Positions 37,808 through 46,366 of a DNA stretch of 64,000 nucleotides are shown piece by piece. Origin of the DNA: DASZQY01 sp963843565 (GTDB taxonomy: Bacteria > Pseudomonadota > Alphaproteobacteria > Rhizobiales > Kaistiaceae); NCBI GenBank assembly GCA_963843565.1, contig CAWJKY010000003.1, positions 1,674,001 to 1,738,000 on the forward strand, written 5' to 3'. The position numbers and the translations under genes were made by a program. The stretch's first letter is position 1; each line of letters starts with the position of its first letter. Below the pieces are notes generated by a model. That model had not been told where the DNA came from and searched no databases. It was given only the letters and a program-made list of their open reading frames with translations.

Positions 37808-39139
37808 ATGTCGGACTTCTACGACCTTCTCAAGCAATCGATCATCGAGCGCGGCATCCGCAGCGCCGAGGGACGCGCCGCCATCTATGCGCAGGCGCGC
37901 GAGGCGATCAGCAAGCAGCTGTGGGACTACCGACCGCCGCTGGCCGCGGACGAAATCGACATGCGCGTCGGCGCCTTCGACCGGGCGGTCGAGCGGATCG
38001 AGGCGGACCTCGCGGAGCGTTTCGCCGGGGGGAAAGCGTTCGTGCCCGGCGCGGGGCGTTCGCTGTCCCGGCCGGCGCCCGCAATCGGGCCCGGCGATAC
38101 CGGACTGCCCCTCGACGGCTGGATCATGGATGAGGCGGACGAGCCGCCCGGAGACGACGACCCCTCGCCTTACGCACCGCCGCCGGAGCGACCGCGCGGG
38201 GCGCCGTCGGCGGGGCCCGAAAGGGCGGCGCCGCGGGTGTTCCTGCATGAAGAGGACGCGGTGCTCGAAGGTGACGAAGCGGCCCACGACGACGAAAGCG
38301 CGCCGCCGCTGGTCGCCGAGGACGACGATTTCGTGCCACCGTTCATTCGCGACGAAGACCCCGAAGACTTGGACGTAGACGAGGATGCGGCGGACACGGC
38401 GCCGCGACGCGGGCGGTGGTTCGGGCGCCAACGGGACGACCACGACGAGGAGGCGCACGAAGACATTCTCGTGCGCGTTTCGGTGTGGCTGACGGGGCTG
38501 ATGGGCAGCGGCGAGCAACGCCGCGTGCGCCTCCTGGCGCTGGCGGTCGGCGCGCTGTTCATCGTGCTGGTGGGATTTGCCGCCTTCGTGCTCGGCTCGC
38601 GCCATCGCACGGTCGCGGTCGACACCCAGACGACGCCTTCCGGCGTCGAGATCAGCGATGCGGCGACGGCGGCGCGCATCCCCGACGAAGCGCTGACGGT
38701 GACGGCGAGCTACAGCCTGTTCGACGGCAAGGATCCGTCGATCTTCCAGTCGCTGCCGGACAATCCGATCCGCTTCGACGGCAATACGGGCGTTGCCCGC
38801 ATCGGCACGTCGGCGAGCGCGTCGGGCGTCAAGGTGGCGATCGGGCCGGGGCTGGCGAGCGAGCTGGCGGGGCGGCGGGTGCGCATCGTGGTGACGGCGC
38901 GCGCCTCGGCCGACCAGGGGGCGACCGGCATGCGCTTCGCCTATCAGAGCGGGCTGGCGCTCAGTTACTGGCAGCGGGCCAATCTCGGCAAGGACTTCGC
39001 GGCGGTCGGCATGATCTGGCGCCTGCCGGCGCTGCGCACCAGCGGCGGCGACGACTACATTTTGATCGAGCCGGGGATTCCGGGCGACGGCTCCGGCGCC
39101 GACATCAAGTCGATCCGCATCGACGTGCTGGCGAGTTGA
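37808..39139 (+). CDS. unknown single-span protein with acidic cytoplasmic region and beta-rich periplasmic domain
   Basis: The 443 residues begin 26 bases after ppk2. Residues 1-80 look helical (MSDFYDLLKQSIIERGI); 85-225 are very rich in Asp, Glu and Pro; one membrane span lies at about 239-262 (LLALAVGALFIVLVGFAAFVL). The approximately 180 C-terminal residues form a beta-rich domain starting ASYSLFDGKDPSIFQS that reads like a sugar-binding jelly-roll. No function recognised. Gene order suggests cotranscription with ppk2. Orthologues in Hyphomicrobiales are expected but were not searched. Confidence 0.7.
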   Translation: MSDFYDLLKQSIIERGIRSAEGRAAIYAQAREAISKQLWDYRPPLAADEIDMRVGAFDRAVERIEADLAERFAGGKAFVPGAGRSLSRPAPAIGPGDTGLPLDGWIMDEADEPPGDDDPSPYAPPPERPRGAPSAGPERAAPRVFLHEEDAVLEGDEAAHDDESAPPLVAEDDDFVPPFIRDEDPEDLDVDEDAADTAPRRGRWFGRQRDDHDEEAHEDILVRVSVWLTGLMGSGEQRRVRLLALAVGALFIVLVGFAAFVLGSRHRTVAVDTQTTPSGVEISDAATAARIPDEALTVTASYSLFDGKDPSIFQSLPDNPIRFDGNTGVARIGTSASASGVKVAIGPGLASELAGRRVRIVVTARASADQGATGMRFAYQSGLALSYWQRANLGKDFAAVGMIWRLPALRTSGGDDYILIEPGIPGDGSGADIKSIRIDVLAS

Positions 39140-39145
39140 GGCGGA

Positions 39146-39226
39146 GGGTTTACCCCCTCCTCCGAACCGTCGGTCAGCGCAGGACGACCCCCTCCTTGTC
39201 CTCCCCCTTTCAGGGGGAGGGGTGAC
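39146..39226. repeat. palindromic repeat between convergent genes
   Basis: The 107-base gap between the ppk2-linked gene and cysNC holds a CCCTCC unit and a hairpin CCTCCCCCT-ttca-GGGGGAGGGG of the same family as at 1794-1925. Between two converging genes it could serve as a bidirectional transcription stop. Confidence 0.65.
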
Positions 39227-39246
39227 TTCTTCCGAAGGGTGAGCGC

Positions 39247-41172
39247 CTAAACGGCGCGGCCGAGATAGCCGCCGGCGCGCAGGCGCTCGATCACCTCGTC
39301 GGCGAGCTTCTCGGCATCGGCGCCGGTGGTGTCGAGGTGAAGGTCGGCGTTGAGCGGCACCTCATAGGGCGAATCGATGCCGGTGAAGTGGCTGATCTCG
39401 CCGGCGCGCGCCTTGCGGTAGAGCCCCTTGGGATCGCGCGCCTCGGCGACCGCCAGCGGCGCATCGACATAGACCTCGAGGAACTCGCCGGGCGCGACGA
39501 GGTCGCGGGCCATGTTGCGCTCGGAGCGGAACGGCGAAATGAACGACACCAGCACGATCAGGCCGGCATCGAGGAACAGCTTGGCCGTCTCGCCGACGCG
39601 GCGGATGTTCTCCACCCGGTCGGCATCGGTGAAGCCGAGGTCGCGGTTCAGCCCGTGGCGGACGTTATCGCCGTCGAGCAGGTAGGTGTGGCGGCCGAGG
39701 TGGGTGAGCTTCTTCTCGACCAGATTGGCGATGGTCGACTTGCCGGCGCCGGACAGGCCGGTGAACCACAGGATGACCGGCTTCTGGCCCTTGGCCTCGG
39801 CGCGCGACGCCTTGTTCACGTCGAGCGCCTGCCAATGGATATTGGTGGCGCGGTGCAGCCCGAAGCGGATCATGCCGGCGGCAACGGTGGCGTTGGAGAA
39901 GCGGTCGATGAGCACGAAGGAACCGGTGGCGCGGTTCGTCTCGTAAGGATCGAAGGCGACCGGCTCGGACAGGGACAGATTGCAGAAGCCGATGTCGTTG
40001 AGGGCCAGCGTCTTGGCGGCGAGCGGCTTGAAGGTGTCCTCGATGTCGATGGCGTGCTTCAGCTCGCTGACCGAGGCGACGACGGTGCGGGCGCCCGACT
40101 TCAGGAGATAGGAGCGGCCGGGCAGGAGCGGCTCCTCCGACATCCAGATGACATGGGCGGCGAGCTGATCGGAAACCTCGGGGCGGTGCTCGGGCGGCGC
40201 CAGCACGTCGCCGCGGCCGATGTCGATTTCGCGGTCGGTGGTGAGCGTGACGGCATCGCCGGCGGAGGCGGCGGCAAGATCGCCATCCATGGTGACGATG
40301 CGGGCGACGTTGGCGGTCTCGCCGGTGCGCGCCACGACCAGCGGGTCGCCGGGCCGGATGCGGCCGGCGGCGAGCGTGCCGGCGTAGCCGCGGAAACTTG
40401 CATCGGGACGGTTCACCCACTGCACGGGAAAGCGGAACGGCGCCGCGTCGCTGGTGCCGTCGACGTCGACGGTCTCGAGATAGCCGAGGAGCGAGGGCCC
40501 GGCGTACCACGGGGTGCGCGGGCTCGGCTGGGTGACGTTGTCGCCGTGGCGGGCGGAGATCGGGATCTCCTCGACGCTGGCGAAATGCAACGGCGCGGCG
40601 AAGGCCTCGAAGTCGGCGACGATCTTGTCGAAGCGCGCCTTGTCGAAACCGACCGTGTCGATCTTGTTGACCGCCAGAACGACGTGGCGGATGCCGAGCA
40701 GCGAGACGATGAAGGCGTGGCGGCGGGTCTGGGTGAGGATGCCGTTCTGGGCATCGACCAGCAGCACGGCGAGATCCGAGGTCGAGGCGCCGGTCGCCAT
40801 GTTGCGGGTGTACTGCACGTGGCCAGGAGTATCGGCGACGATGAAGCGGCGGCGCTCGGTGGCGAAGTAGCGGTAGGCGACGTCGATGGTGATGCCCTGC
40901 TCGCGCTCGGCGACCAGACCGTCGACGAGCAGCGCGAAGTCGATGTTGTCGCCGTCGGTGCCCCACTTGCCGGAATCGGACTTCAGGGTGGCGAGCTGAT
41001 CCTCGAAGAGCCGCTTGGAATCGTGCAGCAAGCGGCCGATCAGCGTCGACTTGCCGTCGTCGACGGAGCCGCAGGTGAGGAAACGCAGCTCGCCCTTGTC
41101 GCGGGTGGCGTTGAGGAAGCCGGCGAGCGCGCCGCCCTCCTCCGCAGTCAGATCGGCGCGGTGCGCGGCCAT
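39247..41172 (-). CDS. cysNC: bifunctional sulfate adenylyltransferase subunit 1 / APS kinase
   Basis: The 641-residue fusion activates sulfate to PAPS. The N-terminal GTPase (CysN) has GSVDDGKSTLIGRLL, DTPGHVQYTRNM and NKIDTVGF. The C-terminal APS kinase has WFTGLSGAGKSTIANLVE and LDGDNVRHGLNRDLGFT. The ATG shares one base with the cysD stop (TGATG), so CysD and CysN are made together. Typical fusion of Hyphomicrobiales. Confidence 0.95.
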   Translation of the reverse strand: MAAHRADLTAEEGGALAGFLNATRDKGELRFLTCGSVDDGKSTLIGRLLHDSKRLFEDQLATLKSDSGKWGTDGDNIDFALLVDGLVAEREQGITIDVAYRYFATERRRFIVADTPGHVQYTRNMATGASTSDLAVLLVDAQNGILTQTRRHAFIVSLLGIRHVVLAVNKIDTVGFDKARFDKIVADFEAFAAPLHFASVEEIPISARHGDNVTQPSPRTPWYAGPSLLGYLETVDVDGTSDAAPFRFPVQWVNRPDASFRGYAGTLAAGRIRPGDPLVVARTGETANVARIVTMDGDLAAASAGDAVTLTTDREIDIGRGDVLAPPEHRPEVSDQLAAHVIWMSEEPLLPGRSYLLKSGARTVVASVSELKHAIDIEDTFKPLAAKTLALNDIGFCNLSLSEPVAFDPYETNRATGSFVLIDRFSNATVAAGMIRFGLHRATNIHWQALDVNKASRAEAKGQKPVILWFTGLSGAGKSTIANLVEKKLTHLGRHTYLLDGDNVRHGLNRDLGFTDADRVENIRRVGETAKLFLDAGLIVLVSFISPFRSERNMARDLVAPGEFLEVYVDAPLAVAEARDPKGLYRKARAGEISHFTGIDSPYEVPLNADLHLDTTGADAEKLADEVIERLRAGGYLGRAV

Positions 41173-42080
41173 CAGAAATAGCCCTCGCGCTTCTTCATCT
41201 CCATGGAGCCGACCTCATCGTGGTCGATGAGGCGCCCCTGACGCTCCGACAAGCGGGCAACCAGCATCTCGGCGACGATGTCCTCGACGGTGTCGGCATC
41301 CGACTCGATGGCCGCGGTGAGCGGGTAGCAGCCGAGCGTGCGAAAGCGGACGCGGCGCATCTGCGGCGTCTCGCCGGGCGCCAGTGGCATGCGATCGTCA
41401 TCGACGACGATCAGCTGGCCGGAGCGGGTCACGACCGGACGCTCGGCGGCGAAATAGAGCGGCACGATGTCGATCTTCTCGGCGTGGATGTACTGCCAGA
41501 TGTCGAGTTCGGTCCAGTTGGACAGCGGGAAGACGCGGATCGATTCGCCCGCCTTGACGCGCGTGTTGTAGAGCGACCAGAGCTCGGGGCGCTGGGTCTT
41601 GGGGTCCCAGCCGTGGCTGGCGGTGCGGAACGAAAAGACGCGCTCCTTGGCGCGGCTCTTTTCCTCGTCGCGGCGGGCGCCACCGAAGGCGGCATCGTAG
41701 CGGCCCTCGTCGAGCGCCTGCTTGAGCGCCTCGGTCTTCATCACCTGGGTGTAATACGAGGAGCCGTGGGAGAACGGCGTGACGCCGCGCTCGAGCCCGT
41801 CGCGGTTGGTGTGGACGCGGAGGTCGAGGTGGTGCTTCCCCGCGGTCTCGTCGCGGAAGCGGATCATGTCGCGGAATTTCCAGGTGGTATCGATGTGGAG
41901 GAGCGGGAACGGCAGCGGCGCCGGGTAGAAGGCCTTCAGCGCCAGATGCAGCATGACCGAAGAGTCCTTGCCGATCGAATAGAGCATGACCGGCCGCTCG
42001 AAGGTGGCCACCACCTCGCGCATGATGAAGATCGACTCGGCTTCGAGACGGCGGAGGTGCGGAAAGTCTTCGGCGGACAT
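41172..42080 (-). CDS. cysD: sulfate adenylyltransferase subunit 2
   Basis: ATP sulfurylase catalytic subunit, 302 residues. PP-loop YSIGKDSSVMLHLALKAF, then the FSFRTASHGWDPKTQRPELW region typical of CysD and PLSNWTELDIWQYI. The 3' end overlaps cysNC by one base. cysQ lies 165 bases upstream on the same strand. Confidence 0.96.
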   Translation of the reverse strand: MSAEDFPHLRRLEAESIFIMREVVATFERPVMLYSIGKDSSVMLHLALKAFYPAPLPFPLLHIDTTWKFRDMIRFRDETAGKHHLDLRVHTNRDGLERGVTPFSHGSSYYTQVMKTEALKQALDEGRYDAAFGGARRDEEKSRAKERVFSFRTASHGWDPKTQRPELWSLYNTRVKAGESIRVFPLSNWTELDIWQYIHAEKIDIVPLYFAAERPVVTRSGQLIVVDDDRMPLAPGETPQMRRVRFRTLGCYPLTAAIESDADTVEDIVAEMLVARLSERQGRLIDHDEVGSMEMKKREGYF

Positions 42081-42245
42081 GGGACGAACCGGTTGCGGGC
42101 GGGCCCGCTCTGGCTGATCGGGTCTGGCGGAACCTAGCTACAGGGCCGGCCGCCCGACAAGCAACTGGCGCAGTCTTTTGGCCGGCAGGGGCAAGAAAGA
42201 GCGCGCAAATCAGCCAATTCTTGGAACACCGTTGCGGACGGCCGC

Positions 42246-43061
42246 TCAGGCGAGAATGGGCTCCAGCCCGCCGGTCGCGATGAACCACGGATTGCGGAAG
42301 CCGGCCTCGCCCTCGGCGCCGTTCGGCCCGTAGGGGAGCGGCTTTCCGTCGACGGTGACGACCTTGCCGCCGGCGGCCCTGAGGATCGCGTCGCCGGCCG
42401 CGGTGTCCCACTGCATGGTGGTGCCCATGCGGGGATAAAGGTCGGCCTTGCCCTCGGCGACCGCGCAAAACTTCATGGACGAGCCGGCGGAGATGAGTTT
42501 TCCGACCTCGTACATGCGAATGCAGGCGTCGGTTTCAGGCGTCCTGTGCGAACGGCTGGCGACGACGTCGATGGCGCCCTCGGGCGGCTTGCGCACGCGC
42601 ATCTCGCGGCGGCCGGTGAGCGCGCCGTCGCGGACTTCGGCGCGCCAGGCGCCCTCGCCGACGACACCGGCGAACAGCTTGGCGGTCGCCGGAATGTAGA
42701 TGACGCCGACGACCGGGCGATCGTCTCGGATGAGGCCGATGTTGACGGTGAAGTCGTTGCCGCCGCGGGTGAACTCCTTGGTGCCGTCGAGAGGATCGAC
42801 CAGGAAGAAGGTGCCGGCGGTCTTCGGGATGCGGCCTTCCGACACGGACTCCTCGCCGACCACGGGGACGCCGGGGGCGGCCACGGCGAGGTGCTCGGTG
42901 ATGATGCGCTCGGCGGCGCGATCAGCATCGGTGACCGGGGAGTGGTCGGGCTTTTCCTCGATCGAAAGGCCGGCGTTGCGGCGGCGCAGGATCTCCTCGC
43001 CGGCCGCGATGGCGGCGGCGACGAGGGCGTCAATCAGGGTGTGGTCATCGGGCAGAGACAT
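42246..43061 (-). CDS. cysQ: 3'(2'),5'-bisphosphate nucleotidase
   Basis: Hydrolyses PAP left from sulfate assimilation. The 271 residues from ATG 43061 (GGAGG upstream) show the inositol-monophosphatase-fold metal motifs: GEES, DPLDGTKEF and WDTAAGDAI. Alternative start at 43100 adds 13 residues. Placed before cysD-cysNC, which supports the sulfur role. The upstream ald terminator separates it from ald. Confidence 0.93.
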   Translation of the reverse strand: MSLPDDHTLIDALVAAAIAAGEEILRRRNAGLSIEEKPDHSPVTDADRAAERIITEHLAVAAPGVPVVGEESVSEGRIPKTAGTFFLVDPLDGTKEFTRGGNDFTVNIGLIRDDRPVVGVIYIPATAKLFAGVVGEGAWRAEVRDGALTGRREMRVRKPPEGAIDVVASRSHRTPETDACIRMYEVGKLISAGSSMKFCAVAEGKADLYPRMGTTMQWDTAAGDAILRAAGGKVVTVDGKPLPYGPNGAEGEAGFRNPWFIATGGLEPILA

Positions 43062-43109
43062 GATGCGCCCTCCTTTAGAGGAAGGCGGCGCGGCTCGCAA
43101 AGCGCCCCC

Positions 43110-43147
43110 CCCAGGAAAAAGAAAGGGCCCGCTCGGGAGCGGGCCCT
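43110..43147 (-). terminator. intrinsic terminator after ald
   Basis: AGGGCCCGCTC at 43124-43134 pairs with GAGCGGGCCCT at 43137-43147. Read on the minus strand the stem runs into TTCTTTTTCC. It lies 26 bases after the ald stop, so it ends the ald transcript before cysQ. Confidence 0.85.
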
Positions 43148-43172
43148 CAAGTTCATCAGCCTCGGGCGATCT

Positions 43173-44288
43173 TCAGGCCGCCATGAGCTGAGCCGGATTG
43201 ACGAATTCCATGTTGAGGCTTGCGGCGACCGCCTCGTGGGTGATGCGGCCGGCGTGGACGTTGAGGCCGTTCCTGAGGTGCGGATCGGCAGCGAGCGCGG
43301 CCGGCCCCTTGTCGGCGAGGGCCAGGCCGAAGGGCAGCGTGGCGTTGTTGAGGGCGGCACTCGACGTGAGCGGCACGGCGCCGGGCATATTGGCGACGCA
43401 GTAGTGGACGATGCCGTCAACGACGTAGGTCGGGTCGAGATGGGTGGTCGGGTGCGAGGTCTCGAAGCAGCCGCCCTGATCGATGGCGACGTCGACGATG
43501 ACGGCGCCGGGCTTCATGACGGCAAGCATGGCGCGGGTGAGGATCTTGGGCGCGGTGGCACCGGGCACGAGCACCGCGCCGATGACCGCGTCGGCACTGG
43601 CGATCTCTTCCTGGATGGCGTCACGGGTCGGATAGCGGGTGACGATGCGACCGGCGAACTGGGCGTCGAGTTCGCGCAGGCGGGGCAGCGACTTGTCGAA
43701 GACGACAACCGTAGCTCCCATGCCGCAGGCCACCGTGGCAGCCTGGGTGCCGACAACGCCGCCGCCAATCACGACGACCTTGCCGGGGGGGACACCCGGG
43801 ACGCCGCCGAGCAGAATGCCCCGGCCGCCGGTCGCCTTCTGCAGCGCCGTGGCGGCCGCCTGGACGGAAAGGCGTCCGGCGACTTCGCTCATCGGCGCGA
43901 GGAGCGGCAGATGGCCATGCGCGTCGGTGACGGTCTCATAGGCGACGGCGGTGACGCCGGACGCGACGAGCCCCTCCGCCTGCGGCGCATCGGCGGCGAG
44001 GTGAAGATAGGTGAACAGGATCTGGCCGGCGTGGAGCTGCTTCCACTCGACTTCCTGCGGCTCTTTGACCTTCACGATCATGTTGGCGCGGGCGAAGACT
44101 TCGGCCGCGTCTTTGGCAATCGAGGCGCCAGCCGCCCGATAGACATCGTCACCGGCGCCGATGCCGCGACCGGCGTTGGTCTCGACCAGAACCTTGTGGC
44201 CATGGGCGACGTATTCGCCGACCGCAGCCGGGGTGAGGCCGACGCGAAACTCGCTCGGCTTGATCTCACAAGGAACGCCTACGATCAT
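43173..44288 (-). CDS. ald: alanine dehydrogenase
   Basis: NAD-dependent interconversion of alanine and pyruvate with ammonium. The 371-residue length is normal. N-terminal MIVGVPCEIKPSEFRVGLTP, the MIVKVKEPQEVEW segment (substrate lysine), TYLHLAAD, nucleotide loop IGGGVVGTQAATVACGMGA and C-terminal VANMPGAVPLTSS. Divergent from an Lrp/AsnC regulator gene, a common arrangement for ald control by alanine. Confidence 0.95.
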   Translation of the reverse strand: MIVGVPCEIKPSEFRVGLTPAAVGEYVAHGHKVLVETNAGRGIGAGDDVYRAAGASIAKDAAEVFARANMIVKVKEPQEVEWKQLHAGQILFTYLHLAADAPQAEGLVASGVTAVAYETVTDAHGHLPLLAPMSEVAGRLSVQAAATALQKATGGRGILLGGVPGVPPGKVVVIGGGVVGTQAATVACGMGATVVVFDKSLPRLRELDAQFAGRIVTRYPTRDAIQEEIASADAVIGAVLVPGATAPKILTRAMLAVMKPGAVIVDVAIDQGGCFETSHPTTHLDPTYVVDGIVHYCVANMPGAVPLTSSAALNNATLPFGLALADKGPAALAADPHLRNGLNVHAGRITHEAVAASLNMEFVNPAQLMAA

Positions 44289-44424
44289 GACGGTGCCTCC
44301 CGCTCAAACAAGCCGCAAGATTACCGCGTGATCCGCGGGGTTTCCGTGCAATCTGAGGTGGACTGTGGCATGGTCGCGCAAAGATCGCGCGCGCGGGCCG
44401 ATCTTTGCAGCGGATTCATGCGCA

Positions 44425-44880
44425 ATGGACGCCTTCGACCGAAAGATCGTGACGGCCCTCGCCGGCGAGGGACGACTGAGCGCGGTGGAGCTGGCGGCGC
44501 GGGTCGGGCTTTCGCCATCGGCCGCGGCGCGACGTCTCCAGGCGCTGGAGGCGGGCGGCGTCATCCGCGGCTATCGCGCCAAGATCGACCCGGCCGCGGT
44601 CGGCCTCGGCATCAACATCTTCGTGGAGATCGCGCTGGAGCGGCAGAACGACGACACGCTCAAGGCCTTCGAGGCGGCGCTGGCGAAATGTCCCAACGTG
44701 CTTTCCTGTCACCTGATGTCCGGATCGAGCGACTATCTCATCCGGGTCGTGGCGCGCGACCTCGCCGACTTCGAGCGGCTGCACGCCGATTTGCTCGGGC
44801 ATCTGCCGGGGGTGGCGCGGATCGAATCGAAGTTCGCGCTGCGCGAGGCGATCGACCGGCCGCTGACGCCGATCGGGTGA
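44425..44880 (+). CDS. Lrp/AsnC family transcription regulator
   Basis: The 151 residues from ATG 44425 begin with the helix-turn-helix MDAFDRKIVTALAGEGRLSAVELAARVGLSPSAAARRL (motif about 20-45) and continue with the RAM/AsnC ligand domain (INIFVEIALER, LMSGSSDYLIRVVARDL). Divergent from ald, so alanine-responsive control of ald is likely. It is followed after ten bases by a flavoprotein, which may be cotranscribed. Upstream start at 44365 adds 20 residues not typical of the family. Confidence 0.9.
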   Translation: MDAFDRKIVTALAGEGRLSAVELAARVGLSPSAAARRLQALEAGGVIRGYRAKIDPAAVGLGINIFVEIALERQNDDTLKAFEAALAKCPNVLSCHLMSGSSDYLIRVVARDLADFERLHADLLGHLPGVARIESKFALREAIDRPLTPIG

Positions 44881-44890
44881 TTTTCGCGCG

Positions 44891-46051
44891 ATGAAGTCAG
44901 CCTTTGACGTCATCATTGTTGGCGGGGCGGTGCATGGCGCCTCGCTTGCCTATCACCTCGCCGCGGCGGGACACGGGCGCGGCGTTCTGCTCATCGAGAA
45001 GGACCCGACGTTCCAGTACGCGGCGACGGCGCTTTCGGCGGGTTCGATCCGCCAGCAGTTCTCGACGCCGGTCAACATCGACATCTCGCTCTACGGCATC
45101 GGGTTCCTGCGCAACGTCGGCACACTGCTGGAGGTCGACGGGGAGCGGCCCGACGTCGGGCTCACCGAGGGCGGATACCTGTTTCTGGCGACGGACGCGG
45201 GCGTCGGGCAACTTAACGCGATCCACGCCATGCAAGTGGCGCTCGGCGCCGACGTCGTGCATCTCGACAAAGCCGGGCTGGCGTCGCGCTTTCCCTACGT
45301 CGCCACCGACGGCATCGCCGCCGGAACGTGGGGGCAAAGCGGCGAAGGGTGGTTCGACGGCTACGCGCTGATGATGGCGCTGCGCCGCAAGGCCGCCGCG
45401 CTCGGCGTGACGCTGGCGACCGGCGAAGTGACGGCGATCGAGCCGGGGGCGGTGACGCTTTCCGACGGCAGCCGGATCGCGGCGGGCACTGTGGCGGTGA
45501 CGGCAGGGGCGGCCACCGCCGCTCTGGTGGCGCCGCTCGGGATCGCGCTGCCGGTGGAAGCACGCAAACGCTACGTCTTCACCTTTGCCTGCCGGGAGCC
45601 CCTCCCCGGCTTTCCGCTGTTGATAGACCCGAGCGGCGTCTACGCGCGGCCGGAGGGCGAGCTCTACATCTCAGGGGCGTCGCCGCCGGCGGACCGGGAC
45701 CCGAAAGCCACCGACTTCGAGGTCGACCACGCCTTCTTCGACGAGACGATCTGGCCGATGCTGGCCAGGCGGGTGCCGGCGTTCGCGGCGATCAAGCCGG
45801 GGCGGGCGTGGGCCGGCCACTACGACCTCAACACCTTCGATGCCAACGCTATCGTCGGGCCCCTCCCCGACCATCCGAACGTGCTGGTCGCGACCGGCTT
45901 TTCCGGCCACGGCCTGCAACAGGCGCCGGCAGTCGGGCGCGGGCTTGCCGAACTCATCCTCGACGGACGGTACGAGACGCTCGACCTTTCGCCGCTCGGT
46001 GTCGAGCGGATCGTGGCGGGCGAGCCGCTGGTCGAAGTGAATGTGGTGTAG
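44891..46051 (+). CDS. DAO-family FAD-dependent oxidoreductase
   Basis: The 386 residues carry an N-terminal FAD motif IIVGGAVHGASLAYHLAA, RQQFSTPVNI, a TAGAATAALVAPLG segment and a C-terminal GFSGHGLQQAPAVGR that closes the flavin site. Fold is that of glycine/D-amino-acid/sarcosine oxidases; the amine substrate is not readable. Ten bases after the Lrp gene, so a role in amino-acid oxidation under the same regulator is likely. Followed by 315 bases of repeats. Confidence 0.85.
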   Translation: MKSAFDVIIVGGAVHGASLAYHLAAAGHGRGVLLIEKDPTFQYAATALSAGSIRQQFSTPVNIDISLYGIGFLRNVGTLLEVDGERPDVGLTEGGYLFLATDAGVGQLNAIHAMQVALGADVVHLDKAGLASRFPYVATDGIAAGTWGQSGEGWFDGYALMMALRRKAAALGVTLATGEVTAIEPGAVTLSDGSRIAAGTVAVTAGAATAALVAPLGIALPVEARKRYVFTFACREPLPGFPLLIDPSGVYARPEGELYISGASPPADRDPKATDFEVDHAFFDETIWPMLARRVPAFAAIKPGRAWAGHYDLNTFDANAIVGPLPDHPNVLVATGFSGHGLQQAPAVGRGLAELILDGRYETLDLSPLGVERIVAGEPLVEVNVV

Positions 46052-46074
46052 TTGGAGCCACCCCGTTTCGTCGG

Positions 46075-46304
46075 GCTCCATTACCCCTCACCAAGCTCGA
46101 CTAACCGGCTTCGCCGCAAGTCTCGCTATCCTCTCCCCGTCCGGGAGAGGAGGCCGGAGCCACGGCGCCGTCAGTGCCCCTTCGGCTTGCCCTGGATTCC
46201 CGCTTGCGCGGGAATGAGCGGAGAGGGGGAGCCAACTCTCGCCGCACCGGGATGAGCGGAGAGGAGGAGCCCAATTCTGAGCGCGCGGGGAATGAGCGGA
46301 GAGG
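46075..46304. repeat. palindromic and tandem repeats in the 315-base gap between the DAO gene and the ABC operon end
   Basis: A palindromic unit CCTCTCCCC-gtcc-GGGAGAGGAGG lies at about 46130-46155. It is followed by GGATTCCCGCTTGCGCGGGAATGAGCGGA, a form common in Hyphomicrobiales spacers, within 46192-46224. The piece GGGAATGAGCGGAGAGG or a close variant then recurs three times to about 46304. No gene of normal composition is present in the gap; short open frames here are made of repeat sequence. Confidence 0.7.
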
Positions 46305-46336
46305 CGGAAACGAAACGGGCGCCCGAAGGCGCCCGT
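46305..46336 (-). terminator. intrinsic terminator of the pyrimidine operon
   Basis: ACGGGCGCC at 46315-46323 pairs with GGCGCCCGT at 46328-46336 with a four-base loop (TTCG on the minus strand), then TTCGTTTCC. It lies 30 bases after the binding-protein stop and is the only convincing stop signal after the twelve-gene run, so it probably ends that operon. Confidence 0.8.
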
Positions 46337-46366
46337 CCGCTGAGAAGCGTCGCCCGTCAGGCGAAG

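Noticed and set aside
46192..46304. A possible CRISPR array in the repeated GGGAATGAGCGGA units
   Set aside because: Repeat copies are unequal, spacers are short and irregular, and no cas gene is present.
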